In this document: positions 16,169 through 24,318 of the stretch, in pieces
How positions within the stretch are numbered: position 1 is the stretch's first letter
How the letters are laid out: every line of letters starts with the position of its first letter
DNA from: Anaerolineaceae bacterium
GTDB taxonomy: Bacteria > Chloroflexota > Anaerolineae > Aggregatilineales > Phototrophicaceae
DNA length: 39,305 nucleotides
Reading direction: 5' to 3'
NCBI GenBank assembly: GCA_016124855.1
Contig: WGMX01000058.1
Coordinates: 1 to 39,305 of the forward strand
Made by a program: the position numbers and the translations under genes
Notes under the pieces: model-generated
The model's input: the letters and a program-made list of their open reading frames with translations, nothing else
Told to the model about the DNA's origin: nothing
Database searches by the model: none

Positions 16169-17296
16169 TTATTGGGCATGGATCGCTTGCTGATAACTCT
16201 TGATGGTTTGAGCCGCCGTTAACTGCCAGTTGTAGCGTTTTGCCTCGGCTAACCCCTGTTGAATGGCTTGCTGCCGCCAGTTTGCATCACCAAACGCCTG
16301 CCGCAGCGCCTGCGTCCACCGCTCTACTGCATGGGGTGGCAGTGTCAAACCGGCCTGACCTGCGACTTCTGGCAGCGATGACGCATCCGAAATAATAACC
16401 GGTGTTCCACAGGCCATCGCTTCCAATACGGGAATGCCGAAGCCTTCAAAGACCGACGGATACAGGAACACTTCTGCGCTATTGTACCAGAGAGGCAGTT
16501 CTTCGATAGGGAGATAGCCGGGGAATTGTACCCAATTGCTAAGGTTGTAGCGCTCAATGGCTTCGAAGATCGCTTCATAATCCCAGCCTTTGCCACCTGC
16601 CAAAACCAGCGGCAAACGCTCATTTTCTGGCACTCCCGCATAAGCTTGGAGCAGCATCGGCAGATTCTTGCGTGGCTCTAATGTGCCAAGAGATAACCAG
16701 AAACGTTCCGGTAAGTTATGTCTGGCGCGAAACGCAGCAATTTCACGCTCAGGCAGTTGCCGATAAACAGCCGGATCATAACCCGGTGGCGCAACGTCGA
16801 TTTTGTCCAACGGAATGCCAAACGATCGGTGTACATCGCGGGCGGTACTTTGAGAAATCGCAATCACACGCTTGGCTCGCCGGCAGGATAAAGCCGTAAA
16901 CATCCGCAGATACAAGCGCCTTGATGTTGACAGCACCTGTGGATAATGGAGAAAACTCAGGTCATAAATAGTAACGATGCTCGGTTTAGTAAGCAGCAGC
17001 GGCGATACAAAAGCTAACCCGTGATACAGATCAAAGTCGCTCAGTTGTAGGGGTTGAGCCGCTTGCTCCCAAAGGATACGTCGAATAGGCGAGTCAGTGT
17101 CCCATTTCGAGTGGCGCACAGTAAGCCCATTGAGATCAAGGGTGTTGGCCGCGCCAACCATTGCTGTAAATCGCCAGTCTTGCGGCGCTTCAGCCAGCAG
17201 GTTGACCAGTGTATGATAGATATAACCGTGAATTCCCGCCGAGCGGTAACTCGCCTTGCCAGAGAGAAGGTGTGCGTTTAATCCGATGTGTGTCAT
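16169..17296 (-). CDS. GT4 family glycosyltransferase
   Basis: A 375-residue GT-B-fold retaining glycosyltransferase. The N-domain starts MTHIGLNAHLL and contains a CRRAKRVIAISQSTARDV segment; the C-domain has SLGTLEPRKNLPMLLQAY, LVLAGGKGWDY and the donor-binding EGFGIPVLEAMACGTPVI with the EX7E glutamates. It resembles mannosyl/glucosyltransferases of lipid-linked glycan assembly, but donor and acceptor cannot be read. It is closest in layout and motifs to the GT4 protein at 31544-32620. It sits upstream of the glycosylphosphotransferase on the same strand (71-nt gap), so the three genes probably make one transcription unit. Confidence 0.95.
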   Translation of the reverse strand: MTHIGLNAHLLSGKASYRSAGIHGYIYHTLVNLLAEAPQDWRFTAMVGAANTLDLNGLTVRHSKWDTDSPIRRILWEQAAQPLQLSDFDLYHGLAFVSPLLLTKPSIVTIYDLSFLHYPQVLSTSRRLYLRMFTALSCRRAKRVIAISQSTARDVHRSFGIPLDKIDVAPPGYDPAVYRQLPEREIAAFRARHNLPERFWLSLGTLEPRKNLPMLLQAYAGVPENERLPLVLAGGKGWDYEAIFEAIERYNLSNWVQFPGYLPIEELPLWYNSAEVFLYPSVFEGFGIPVLEAMACGTPVIISDASSLPEVAGQAGLTLPPHAVERWTQALRQAFGDANWRQQAIQQGLAEAKRYNWQLTAAQTIKSYQQAIHAQ

Positions 17297-17385
17297 AGGG
17301 TAAGATTATAGGCAAAGATTGCCTATACGCGAAAGGGCTATTCGCATAGACATTCCTCTAATCGGGCTAAACACAAAGGGCAAAC

Positions 17386-18279
17386 ATGATCATTTCGTCA
17401 GAGAACGTAAATCGCCTGTATGAAGTGGCGCGCATACGGCGCGGTTGGGTTAGTGATGTCGTATGGTCACCCAACGGGCGTGTATTGGCTGCTGCCAGCG
17501 CCGAAGGCATAACCTTCCATGCTGCCGAAACCCTGAAACTCATGGGCAAATTGGATGGTCATGATGGCCCTGTAAAGAGCATCGCCGTCAATCCCGATGG
17601 CACACTTTTAGCCTCAGCAGGCGCGGACAAAACTGTCCGTTTGTGGGGGTTGCAGCCCGGTGGTCAACAGCGGATCTTACGTGGACATTCTGACGCGGTT
17701 GATGCGGTCGCTCTGAACGCGGACGGGCGCTTATTAGCCTCAGCAGGCGCGGACAAAACTGTCAGGTTATGGGATGTCGAAAGTGGTCAGCAAACCCAAC
17801 TGCTTGAAGGTCATGAAGATGAAATTACCAGCGTCATATATTGTAACGGCGATCTATTAGCAACCGCAGGCTGGGATTCGACTATTCGCTTATGGGACAC
17901 GGAAGGTAAGTGTCAAAGTGTTTTGCACCATGATAGTTGGGTGCGTCATTTAGCCGTTAGCGGAGATCGAAAATGCTTGGCATCAGCCAGCCGTGATGCC
18001 AGTGTTCGCTTGTGGGATATTGAAACAGCTAATGAAGTGCTGCGGCTTGATGCTCATACTGGTGGGGCAGACGCAGTCGCTTTTTCAACTGACGGAACGT
18101 TACTCGCGACGTCGGGACGTGACCTTGCCATTAAGTTCTGGCATGTGTCTAGCGGCAATCTCATTCACACTATTCTGGATCATGAGAAACCGGTTTTAGC
18201 GCTGGCTTTTAATTCAGATGGTAGTTTCTTGGCAACCGGCAGTGGCGATAACACGGTGCGTGTGTGGCAAATCAACTAG
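17386..18279 (+). CDS. Seven-bladed WD40 beta-propeller protein
   Basis: A 297-residue protein made entirely of WD40 repeats, enough for one seven-bladed propeller. Blade ends can be counted at LWGLQ, LWDVE, LWDTE, LWDIE, FWHVS and VWQIN, plus a first blade around HAAETLKLM. GH dipeptides begin most blades (LDGHDGP, LRGHSDA, LEGHEDE). There is no signal peptide or extra domain, so it is likely a cytoplasmic scaffold. Blades 2 and 3 share an exact 30-bp stretch (17608-17637 and 17734-17763) exactly 126 bp, one blade, apart. The ATG has AAGGG five bases upstream. Partners are unknown; it runs towards the convergent QueG-like gene. Confidence 0.92.
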   Translation: MIISSENVNRLYEVARIRRGWVSDVVWSPNGRVLAAASAEGITFHAAETLKLMGKLDGHDGPVKSIAVNPDGTLLASAGADKTVRLWGLQPGGQQRILRGHSDAVDAVALNADGRLLASAGADKTVRLWDVESGQQTQLLEGHEDEITSVIYCNGDLLATAGWDSTIRLWDTEGKCQSVLHHDSWVRHLAVSGDRKCLASASRDASVRLWDIETANEVLRLDAHTGGADAVAFSTDGTLLATSGRDLAIKFWHVSSGNLIHTILDHEKPVLALAFNSDGSFLATGSGDNTVRVWQIN

Positions 18280-18309
18280 CTAATGTCAGTTATGCATAAC
18301 AAGCTGTTA

Positions 18310-19278
18310 TCAAAAGGATTGGTTTCGCCGGTTGAGTAGCGTTTCGGAGAGCCAATGCCCATTATCCGGTTCGCTCCAAGGGCAAACTTCAATGCAAATT
18401 CCGCACCCGTAGGTCTTGGTGAAATAAGGCACGCATTTATCAAAATCGACGTACCATTTTTCCTCGCCACGCACCATCTGTTTTTCGTTGAAAATGGCAT
18501 CCGGGGGACAATTTTTCACACAACGCATACAACTGGCGCATAAATCTTCGACACCAATATCGACGGGCGAGTCGGTGGTCATCGGCAAATCAGTCAGTAC
18601 GGCTGCCAAGCGAAAATTCGAGCCATATTCCTTGCTAATCATCGAGCCATGCTTGCCAAGCTGTCCTAACCCGGCGCTGACCGCCAGCGGGATATGGAGG
18701 ATTTCGAGGCTGTTAGGGTTGCCGTAGGCTTTTGCCCGCCACCCCATTTGGCGGATATGCTCAGCAAGTTCGATAGCGACGTGCGAAATCTCCTTATACG
18801 CTCGCATGACCTCAACGGCGGCGCGTGGATGCGGCACATGTTCCATTTCCTCGCGTTTCATGGGCAGGCCGATCACGATGGCGTATTCATAATCAATCGT
18901 GTAACCCTCGTAAACTGCATCGTCTGGAATGCGCGTGATGCCTACGATTCCCGCACCGCATTTGATCGCTTCCGCTTTGATCGTTTCGGTCATTTGCGTC
19001 GGATCGTGGACTTCTGCGTGTATTGGATTGACAGGGCCATTTTCCCGGCGGAGCTGCCAGACGTTGCCTAGAACATGCCGGAACACACCCCAGAGGTTGA
19101 TGAAGCTGAAGAAATCATCCAAAGCTTGCCATTCCAGCACGTCGAGTCCGGCGGAATGGAAAACATGTCGAGCGCGGCGTTTGACCGTTTCACCCAGACC
19201 GTTAATCTCGTTGCCGGAGCGCGGGGGATTCTTGTAGCCGAAAGCGTAAGTTGGAGAGGGTGCGTTTTTGACCTTCAT
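18310..19278 (-). CDS. QueG/RdhA-like double-[4Fe-4S] protein
   Basis: A 322-residue protein with a C-terminal pair of ferredoxin-type clusters: Cys 247, 250, 253, 257 and Cys 282, 292, 295, 299. The preceding region (PLAVSAGLGQLGKHGSMISKEYGSNFRLAAVLTDLP) matches the conserved part of epoxyqueuosine reductase and reductive dehalogenases, which bind a corrinoid there. It has no Tat signal, so it is not a classical exported RdhA; it also differs from QueG in its N-terminus (LEWQALDDFFSFINLWGVF). The frame extends to 19428, but the ATG at 19278 overlaps the stop of a small upstream gene by ATGA and is preferred. The reaction is unknown; a cytoplasmic corrinoid/iron-sulfur reductase is the best guess. 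Confidence 0.8.
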   Translation of the reverse strand: MKVKNAPSPTYAFGYKNPPRSGNEINGLGETVKRRARHVFHSAGLDVLEWQALDDFFSFINLWGVFRHVLGNVWQLRRENGPVNPIHAEVHDPTQMTETIKAEAIKCGAGIVGITRIPDDAVYEGYTIDYEYAIVIGLPMKREEMEHVPHPRAAVEVMRAYKEISHVAIELAEHIRQMGWRAKAYGNPNSLEILHIPLAVSAGLGQLGKHGSMISKEYGSNFRLAAVLTDLPMTTDSPVDIGVEDLCASCMRCVKNCPPDAIFNEKQMVRGEEKWYVDFDKCVPYFTKTYGCGICIEVCPWSEPDNGHWLSETLLNRRNQSF

Positions 19279-19472
19279 CGTGGTATGTCCTGATCCACAT
19301 AAAAGATTTCGCCGCGTGCTTCTTTCTCTTGGTAGATGCGCCGCACACGCCGACCTAACGTCAGATAGCCGTAGATCATAAAAGCCATACGCCGCAGCAA
19401 GGTCACGTTGCGCCGGGTGCGTGCCCAAAGGCTGTAATCATTAGGGCTTTGGTTACTTTGGATCGTTCGCAT
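19275..19472 (-). CDS. Small basic protein coupled to the QueG/RdhA-like gene
   Basis: About 65 residues from ATG 19472 (a GTG at 19502 would add 10). It is rich in Arg (ARTRRNVTLLRRM, LGRRVRRIYQ) with an amphipathic stretch (MAFMIYGYLTLG) and ends EARGEIFYVDQDIPR. Its TGA overlaps the ATG of the iron-sulfur gene by four bases, strong evidence for translation as a pair. I do not recognise the family. It could be a membrane-surface or partner subunit for the reductase. No good Shine-Dalgarno is visible, so the exact start is unsure. Confidence 0.55.
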   Translation of the reverse strand: MRTIQSNQSPNDYSLWARTRRNVTLLRRMAFMIYGYLTLGRRVRRIYQEKEARGEIFYVDQDIPR

Positions 19473-19572
19473 GGGCGAAGATTGTACTGGCTCTCGCTGC
19501 ACTTGACAATCAAGATGCCTATCCGTTCACGGCGTGTCGCACTGTCGCTGAGGAGCAGGCCGTTCCACTTAG

Positions 19573-20331
19573 TTAGCTGTGAGCCGGAACTTCTGACTCG
19601 TTCCAATAGACCAGAAGCTGTTCCCACGCGTGTTGGTACATCGAGGCTTCGACCGTCGCCAGCAATTCCGGAGTGATATTCGCCCACAAGTCCGATTGAA
19701 TCTGTGGGGAATCGAGCGTGGCACGGAGTTCAGCCGGTGTCTTGTTGATGCGTTTGCCGAGGACTTCCAGCGTTTGGCTGCTGCCTTCAGGACTAATTTG
19801 TTCGCTGATAAAATCGCGCCACTCGCTGAGAATACGGCCATTCATAAACGGCAGCCAGTGGTCGGGCGCTGCCTTCGCCAGAGTTGACGCTTGCCACGGT
19901 TGGAGCGTTTTATAATCCCGTTCATCCATTGAGATGAGCAGCATATGAAGCATCAAAAATCGAAATTGATTGCTGCCCCAATCTTGATTCACAAAATGTG
20001 GGCCGAGCATCTCCAATGACCATGTTTCGTCGATAGTCAGGTGGGCGACGTATCCTGCGATAAAGACGCGCTGTGCCGCGCTGTGTGGTTGCAGCAGACT
20101 TGGGTTTTGCTGAACCATCACCCGCCATGGATGTTCGGTGATCCCCCGATCATAACTGTAAAAATGGGTTGACTCGCGGGTGAGGTCGCCGTTGGTGCGG
20201 GCATCTGCTGCCACATTTCCCAGCAGAAAAGCGGGTTTTTGGAGAGCTAATGCTTCCCGTACAGCCAAAGGAATATGCTCATCCATGAGCATCCGTTGTG
20301 CGGTTTCGAGGTGGGTAAATGGTGTAGGCAT
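19573..20331 (-). CDS. Zinc-dependent phospholipase C-like protein
   Basis: A 252-residue protein resembling the Zn_dep_PLPC fold: an N-terminal FTHLETAQRM with a potential ligand His, FLLGNVAADA with an Asp, STHFYSYD with His, and FIAGYVAHLTIDETWS with a His-x3-Asp, matching the metal-ligand order of this family. Bacterial homologues are mostly uncharacterised and cytoplasmic; there is no signal peptide here, unlike secreted phospholipases C. Thus a metal-binding hydrolase of unknown substrate is the safest call. It lies 58 nt after the isomeroreductase-like gene on the same strand. Confidence 0.75.
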   Translation of the reverse strand: MPTPFTHLETAQRMLMDEHIPLAVREALALQKPAFLLGNVAADARTNGDLTRESTHFYSYDRGITEHPWRVMVQQNPSLLQPHSAAQRVFIAGYVAHLTIDETWSLEMLGPHFVNQDWGSNQFRFLMLHMLLISMDERDYKTLQPWQASTLAKAAPDHWLPFMNGRILSEWRDFISEQISPEGSSQTLEVLGKRINKTPAELRATLDSPQIQSDLWANITPELLATVEASMYQHAWEQLLVYWNESEVPAHS

Positions 20332-20389
20332 ATTTTGATTCTAGCGTTATCAGCACGACATTACGAGAGGCGAGTCGAATAAGGTCTGT

Positions 20390-21397
20390 TTAAGAATCGG
20401 AATCTTTGTCGTTATCACGACCCAATAATTCCAATGTTTGCTGTTCAAGCTCCCATATTTCGAGGTTTTCTTGCAGCTTCAAAAAGCCCCGTAAACGCCG
20501 ATAATTATCACTGGCCTCTTTTGTCCACTCCCGAGCAAAATCCCCCGAATGAATATCTTTAAGCGCGTCTTCCATCAGACGTTGTAATTTAAGTTCATCA
20601 AAGCGGTCAATTCGGCTGGTTGTGCCATACTGGTTGATGCGCGGCGCGAGGTTCAAGGTATTCAAGAGTCCATATTCTGACGCTTGTTTGAGGTAAAACG
20701 CCAATTCGCCCGAGAGATAAAGTTCGGTAAACACGGCTTCTGGAGGATAACCCCGCGAAAGCAGTAAGGATGCAGCCGTCGTCAGCAGATTATGTAAAGC
20801 CGGCAAAATGGCTTGATGCACGAAAAGGTCGAGTTCGGTTTCTTGCTCAAAACTGACTTCGATTCCGCCTTGCCGCAGCGCCCCAAAGGCCTGAGCCACC
20901 GCTAAAATAGTATTCCAACTTTGTCCGCTGGCATCCTGTCCAACCGCGACAAAACTATGAAAGCCTTGTCCTGACTCGTAGAGTTCATGGACGACTGCGC
21001 CGGGAATGCGCGGGGCGATCAACCCAACATCGACAAATGGTGGCGGTTCGATGAACCGGAACATGACCGTATAAGCACTGCTGAAGATCATCGTATGACC
21101 ACGTCGCAAGTGCGGCGAGATTTGCTCCAAATAGATGGTTGGCATGATTTCGTCCGGCAGCAGCATAATCAAGATGTCACTTTGCTGAACCGCTTCAGCG
21201 ATGCTGCCGACCTCCATACCATCATTGACTGCTGTTTGTCCGCTGGTGTCGTTAAGTGCGCCAATCATCAGATTGACCCCACTATCTCGCAGATTGAGCG
21301 CGACTGGTCGACCAAACTGACCATATCCAATGACGGCGATGCGTTTGTCCTTCAAATAGTCCGGATCAGCATGTTCATCATGATAAATGACGGTCAT
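20390..21397 (-). CDS. Ketol-acid reductoisomerase-like protein lacking catalytic residues
   Basis: A 335-residue homologue of acetohydroxyacid isomeroreductase (IlvC). The Rossmann domain is intact (RIAVIGYGQFGRPVALNLRDSG, residues 19-40), as are LLPDE and PPxxVDVxLIAPRxPG. The catalytic positions differ: the usual AHGF reads SSAY (106-109), the lysine of the AP-K-PG motif reads R130, and in the metal motif D190 is kept but the next ligand Glu is H194 (ELDLFVHQ). Length is normal. It is therefore probably not a branched-chain amino-acid enzyme; it may be a repurposed NADP-dependent enzyme or binding protein. AAGGGA lies seven bases before the ATG. It sits in the minus-strand run downstream of the GNAT gene, not with ilv genes. 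Confidence 0.85.
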   Translation of the reverse strand: MTVIYHDEHADPDYLKDKRIAVIGYGQFGRPVALNLRDSGVNLMIGALNDTSGQTAVNDGMEVGSIAEAVQQSDILIMLLPDEIMPTIYLEQISPHLRRGHTMIFSSAYTVMFRFIEPPPFVDVGLIAPRIPGAVVHELYESGQGFHSFVAVGQDASGQSWNTILAVAQAFGALRQGGIEVSFEQETELDLFVHQAILPALHNLLTTAASLLLSRGYPPEAVFTELYLSGELAFYLKQASEYGLLNTLNLAPRINQYGTTSRIDRFDELKLQRLMEDALKDIHSGDFAREWTKEASDNYRRLRGFLKLQENLEIWELEQQTLELLGRDNDKDSDS

Positions 21398-21447
21398 AAT
21401 TATCCCTTGTCAGCGGTGCTTTATTCAGTGTATGTAAGGTCGTTGAT

Positions 21448-22311
21448 CTATAAATGTGTAGACCAGTAAGGCAAGTTATAGCCATTGATTTCGAACCCAA
21501 AACGGTCGTATAAGCGCCGCGATTGGAGATTCGACTCTTGGGTATTCACGGTCATCATGCGGATGCCACGGCGGGCGTAACGCTCCAGTAAATCACCAAG
21601 CAGCGTACCGCCAACCCCTTGCCCTTGTGCATGGGGATGAACCGCTAGCCGTGCCAAATGTGCGCCATCAAAAAAGAAAGTCGATACTTGAAAGCCTAAT
21701 ATACGCTCATCTTTGACGGCCACCGTACAACTTGAAGCGATGCGGTAGGCTTGGCGTAAATCATACAGCGACATTTGCCAAGGTGGTTCGAATGCCGCTT
21801 GGTCCAGCGCAGCCAACTGAGGAATGTCACGCATTTCCGCGACGCGTATACGTGGTCGGTTCGGTAACGCTGTAGGGATTTCCAAACCGCTTCGCGCCAG
21901 TGTGATAATTTCCTCGCCAAATTGGAAGCCCATTGCCGGAGCGTATCGGGACATCCATTCACTGACGATTAAAAGCCCGACGGTATGAATATCCATTTGC
22001 CGCAGTCTCGGAACAAATTCGTCCCATAACAGGCATAGAATGTGTTCCGGATCAACATAATCAGCGATTCCCGCCAACCGTATCCACGTGCTGCCGTTGA
22101 GCGGCGACGACAACCCTAAAACGCCTACCAATCTGCCGCGCTGCCATGCCAAAAGTGTCATACTTTCGCCAGCTTCTAACCATTGATCGCTGTCCAGCCA
22201 ATCCAAGTGGGTATGCACAAACGAACTGTGGAACAGTAAATCACGTATCGGCTGGAGATGGCGGCGCTGATACGGGGTAATCGTGAGGGAGGACACAGCG
22301 GCAGCTTTCAT
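21448..22311 (-). CDS. Tandem GNAT N-acetyltransferase
   Basis: A 287-residue protein that looks like two GNAT domains. The C-terminal one (about 150-287) has the acetyl-CoA motif RLAVHPHAQGQGVGGTLL and a RimI-like ending (VNTQESNLQSRRLYDRFGF). The N-terminal half (about 8-140) has GNAT-like spacing (YQRRHLQPIRDLL, GRLVGVLGLSS) but no clear CoA-binding motif, so may be inactive. The ATG overlaps the stop of the helicase-loader gene as ATGA, so it is translated with the replication genes. RimI-type members acetylate protein N-termini; here the target is unknown. Confidence 0.88.
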   Translation of the reverse strand: MKAAAVSSLTITPYQRRHLQPIRDLLFHSSFVHTHLDWLDSDQWLEAGESMTLLAWQRGRLVGVLGLSSPLNGSTWIRLAGIADYVDPEHILCLLWDEFVPRLRQMDIHTVGLLIVSEWMSRYAPAMGFQFGEEIITLARSGLEIPTALPNRPRIRVAEMRDIPQLAALDQAAFEPPWQMSLYDLRQAYRIASSCTVAVKDERILGFQVSTFFFDGAHLARLAVHPHAQGQGVGGTLLGDLLERYARRGIRMMTVNTQESNLQSRRLYDRFGFEINGYNLPYWSTHL

Positions 22312-23687
22312 ATTTTGCGCGGATTAATTCGAGAAGCGTAATCCGGAATTTTGAGTAAAAATATTGAACAGCGTCGAACATCCATCAGTCGTGTCCGAAT
22401 CCGGGCATCGAATTTTTCGAGCGGCTTATCGGTAGTAATGATAGTCGGACGGCGCGAAACATATCGATAGTCGAGTATTTGAAAAAGTTTCTCCTTCGCC
22501 CAAGTCGAGCCTTCAGTGCTGAGATCATCTAACACCAAAAGTGGTGTGTTGCGGATCATCTGAAACCGCTGGTCAAATGTTGTGGTAGCATTCGGGTTAA
22601 ATGTGACTCGTAGATGATCGAGCAGTTCGGGGACGGTTACGAAAACCACGTCAGCCCCTTGCTGTTGATGATAATTCGCTATGGCTGCCGCTAGATGAGT
22701 TTTCCCTACGCCATTTGCCCCTAAAATCATAAGCCAATCTTGAGGGGACTTTGCATATTCAAACGCTTTTTCCACACCGCGTTTTATGTTCTGCAAATCA
22801 TCTCCAGTTAGCCCGGTATAGGGATCAAACGTCTCGAACGTCATATCGTGGTAGTTCGCCAGACTAGAAAGCTGGTCACTCTCGCTTCGGGCGTAAGTGC
22901 GATAATCGGGCGCGGTGATTTTGCCGCGCTTGATAAGTTCGCTGTCTAATAAACGGCTGCGGATTCGTGGATCGAGAATATCAAGATCAACGTTGGTGGT
23001 AATAATGGTCGGTAGGCGATGGCTATAACGGTGGTTCAATAACTGGAATAACTTTTCTTTGGCCCACGCGCTGGGACTTTCTGCCCCAAGATCATCAAGA
23101 ATGAGCAGTTGGGCATTACGAATACGTTCAAATGTTTCGTCGTAGGTCGCTTCGGCAGAAGGCGCATAAGCGCTGCGCAGATGATCGAGCAAATCTGGCA
23201 CCGTGATGAACAAGACCATCTCCCCGCGCTGCAACCGTTCGTTACCGATTGCTGCCGCCAGATGTGTTTTGCCACAGCCGTAAGTACCTTCTAAAAGCAG
23301 CCAGCCTTCAGGATTTTCAGCATAGCGGGCAGAAATGGTTAGTGCAACATCTAACGACTGCCTCTCAGTCAATTTCAGTGTGGGTTGTTCGACGACAAAG
23401 TTATAAAAGTTTTTGTCAGCATACGCATCTAGATTGCTGATGCGCCGGAGCCGTTCGTGGCGTTCTGTATCAGCTTCAATTGGATTGTTAGGGCAGCGGA
23501 AAAGTTTTCCAAAACGCGGATCACCAACTGGAACATCGTAACGTATGACACCCAAATTCTCACATTGCGATTCACCACCACAAATGCGGCAGCGATCATC
23601 TTCAGGCTCAATGCTCGATGAAGTTGGCATATTTTCCGGTGATATACCGTTTCCCATCTTGTTCATCCAGTCGCCCAGCATATTCAT
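22308..23687 (-). CDS. DnaI/DnaC-like helicase loader with two AAA+ domains
   Basis: About 459 residues; a single-domain DnaI or DnaC is roughly 250-310. After an N-terminal Cys set (CRICG near 33-37, C42, C65) that may bind zinc as in DnaI, two DnaC-type AAA+ modules follow. The first has Walker A GTYGCGKT (about 134-141), Walker B LLILDDLG, sensor IITTN and Arg-finger-like RIRSRL. The second has GANGVGKT (about 323-330), LLVLDDLS, IITTD and RIRTRLMD. The modules resemble each other closely (AKEKLFQ, VPxLLDHLR), so they arose by duplication. Start: ATG 23687 behind GAGGGA; GTG 23702 or ATG 23630 are alternatives. It overlaps the DnaD-like gene by 80 nt and presumably loads the DnaB made from the same operon. 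Confidence 0.86.
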   Translation of the reverse strand: MNMLGDWMNKMGNGISPENMPTSSSIEPEDDRCRICGGESQCENLGVIRYDVPVGDPRFGKLFRCPNNPIEADTERHERLRRISNLDAYADKNFYNFVVEQPTLKLTERQSLDVALTISARYAENPEGWLLLEGTYGCGKTHLAAAIGNERLQRGEMVLFITVPDLLDHLRSAYAPSAEATYDETFERIRNAQLLILDDLGAESPSAWAKEKLFQLLNHRYSHRLPTIITTNVDLDILDPRIRSRLLDSELIKRGKITAPDYRTYARSESDQLSSLANYHDMTFETFDPYTGLTGDDLQNIKRGVEKAFEYAKSPQDWLMILGANGVGKTHLAAAIANYHQQQGADVVFVTVPELLDHLRVTFNPNATTTFDQRFQMIRNTPLLVLDDLSTEGSTWAKEKLFQILDYRYVSRRPTIITTDKPLEKFDARIRTRLMDVRRCSIFLLKIPDYASRINPRKI

Positions 23688-24318
23688 CGCCACGTCCCTC
23701 ACTTTCCCAGCGTTTCAAAATGGCTTCGATATAGCGCCAATTACGCTTGTTCGCCTTTGCAGCGCGGTCAATTGCATCAATGATCCATTCATTCGGATAA
23801 TTTTTCTCGGCGTCTTTAAGGGCATCTGTGATAAACGGGGCGAGTAGGCCGATATGATTTTCATATGCACTGTAGATATTTGGTCGTTCAGGTAGAATTT
23901 CTATTGGGCGACCATTAACACCCTGTTTGTATTCCCCTGCCTGTACTTGGCTAATGGCAACCCGTCCCTTGTGCGTATTGACGCAAAAAATTTCTATTTC
24001 GTTGTCCGGTAGATTGACCGTTGTACATAACAAGATACCCCGTGCGACCGTTAGGGCTAGCGCATTCTCAAGGGTCGCCTGTGGATCATCATCGGGTTTA
24101 GCCTTTTTTAATCCATCCAACAAAATGTCATTATCATATTCTTCACGCAAAAGATAGCGAAATAACCCTTCCTTTTGGTTCAGCGCCCAGAATGTATACA
24201 GGACGACCTTAAGTTCCGCCAGATCATCAATCATCGGAAGCAGTTCCGTGAAAAATGTAGCAGGAAAGGCCGTTGCACTTAGTTTGCTATCATCAGGAAA
24301 GCCAGAAAATTTATCCAT
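23608..24318 (-). CDS. DnaD-like primosomal replication protein
   Basis: A 236-residue protein. The C-terminal half carries the DnaD/DnaB-C domain: IYSAYENHIGLLAPFITDAL, then EWIIDAIDRAAKANKRNWRYIEAILKRW, with the typical NWRYI and W residues. The N-terminal part (TFFTELLPMIDDLAELKVVLYTFWAL) fits the winged-helix region found before it in DnaD proteins. In Bacillus, DnaD helps bring the helicase to the origin. Its ATG overlaps the DnaB stop (TGATG), and a TTG one codon earlier is a less likely start. The position between dnaB and the loader supports a role in helicase loading. Confidence 0.85.
   Translation of the reverse strand: MDKFSGFPDDSKLSATAFPATFFTELLPMIDDLAELKVVLYTFWALNQKEGLFRYLLREEYDNDILLDGLKKAKPDDDPQATLENALALTVARGILLCTTVNLPDNEIEIFCVNTHKGRVAISQVQAGEYKQGVNGRPIEILPERPNIYSAYENHIGLLAPFITDALKDAEKNYPNEWIIDAIDRAAKANKRNWRYIEAILKRWESEGRGDEYAGRLDEQDGKRYITGKYANFIEH

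Noticed and set aside
18310..19278. Calling the iron-sulfur protein a true reductive dehalogenase
   Set aside because: No Tat signal and no typical membrane anchor gene; the shared region is also found in QueG and other corrinoid/iron-sulfur proteins.
23608..23687. Frameshift or misassembly at the 80-nt overlap of the DnaD-like and loader genes
   Set aside because: Both proteins have complete domains, and a later loader start (23630) would shrink the overlap to about 20 nt, so an error is not needed to explain it.
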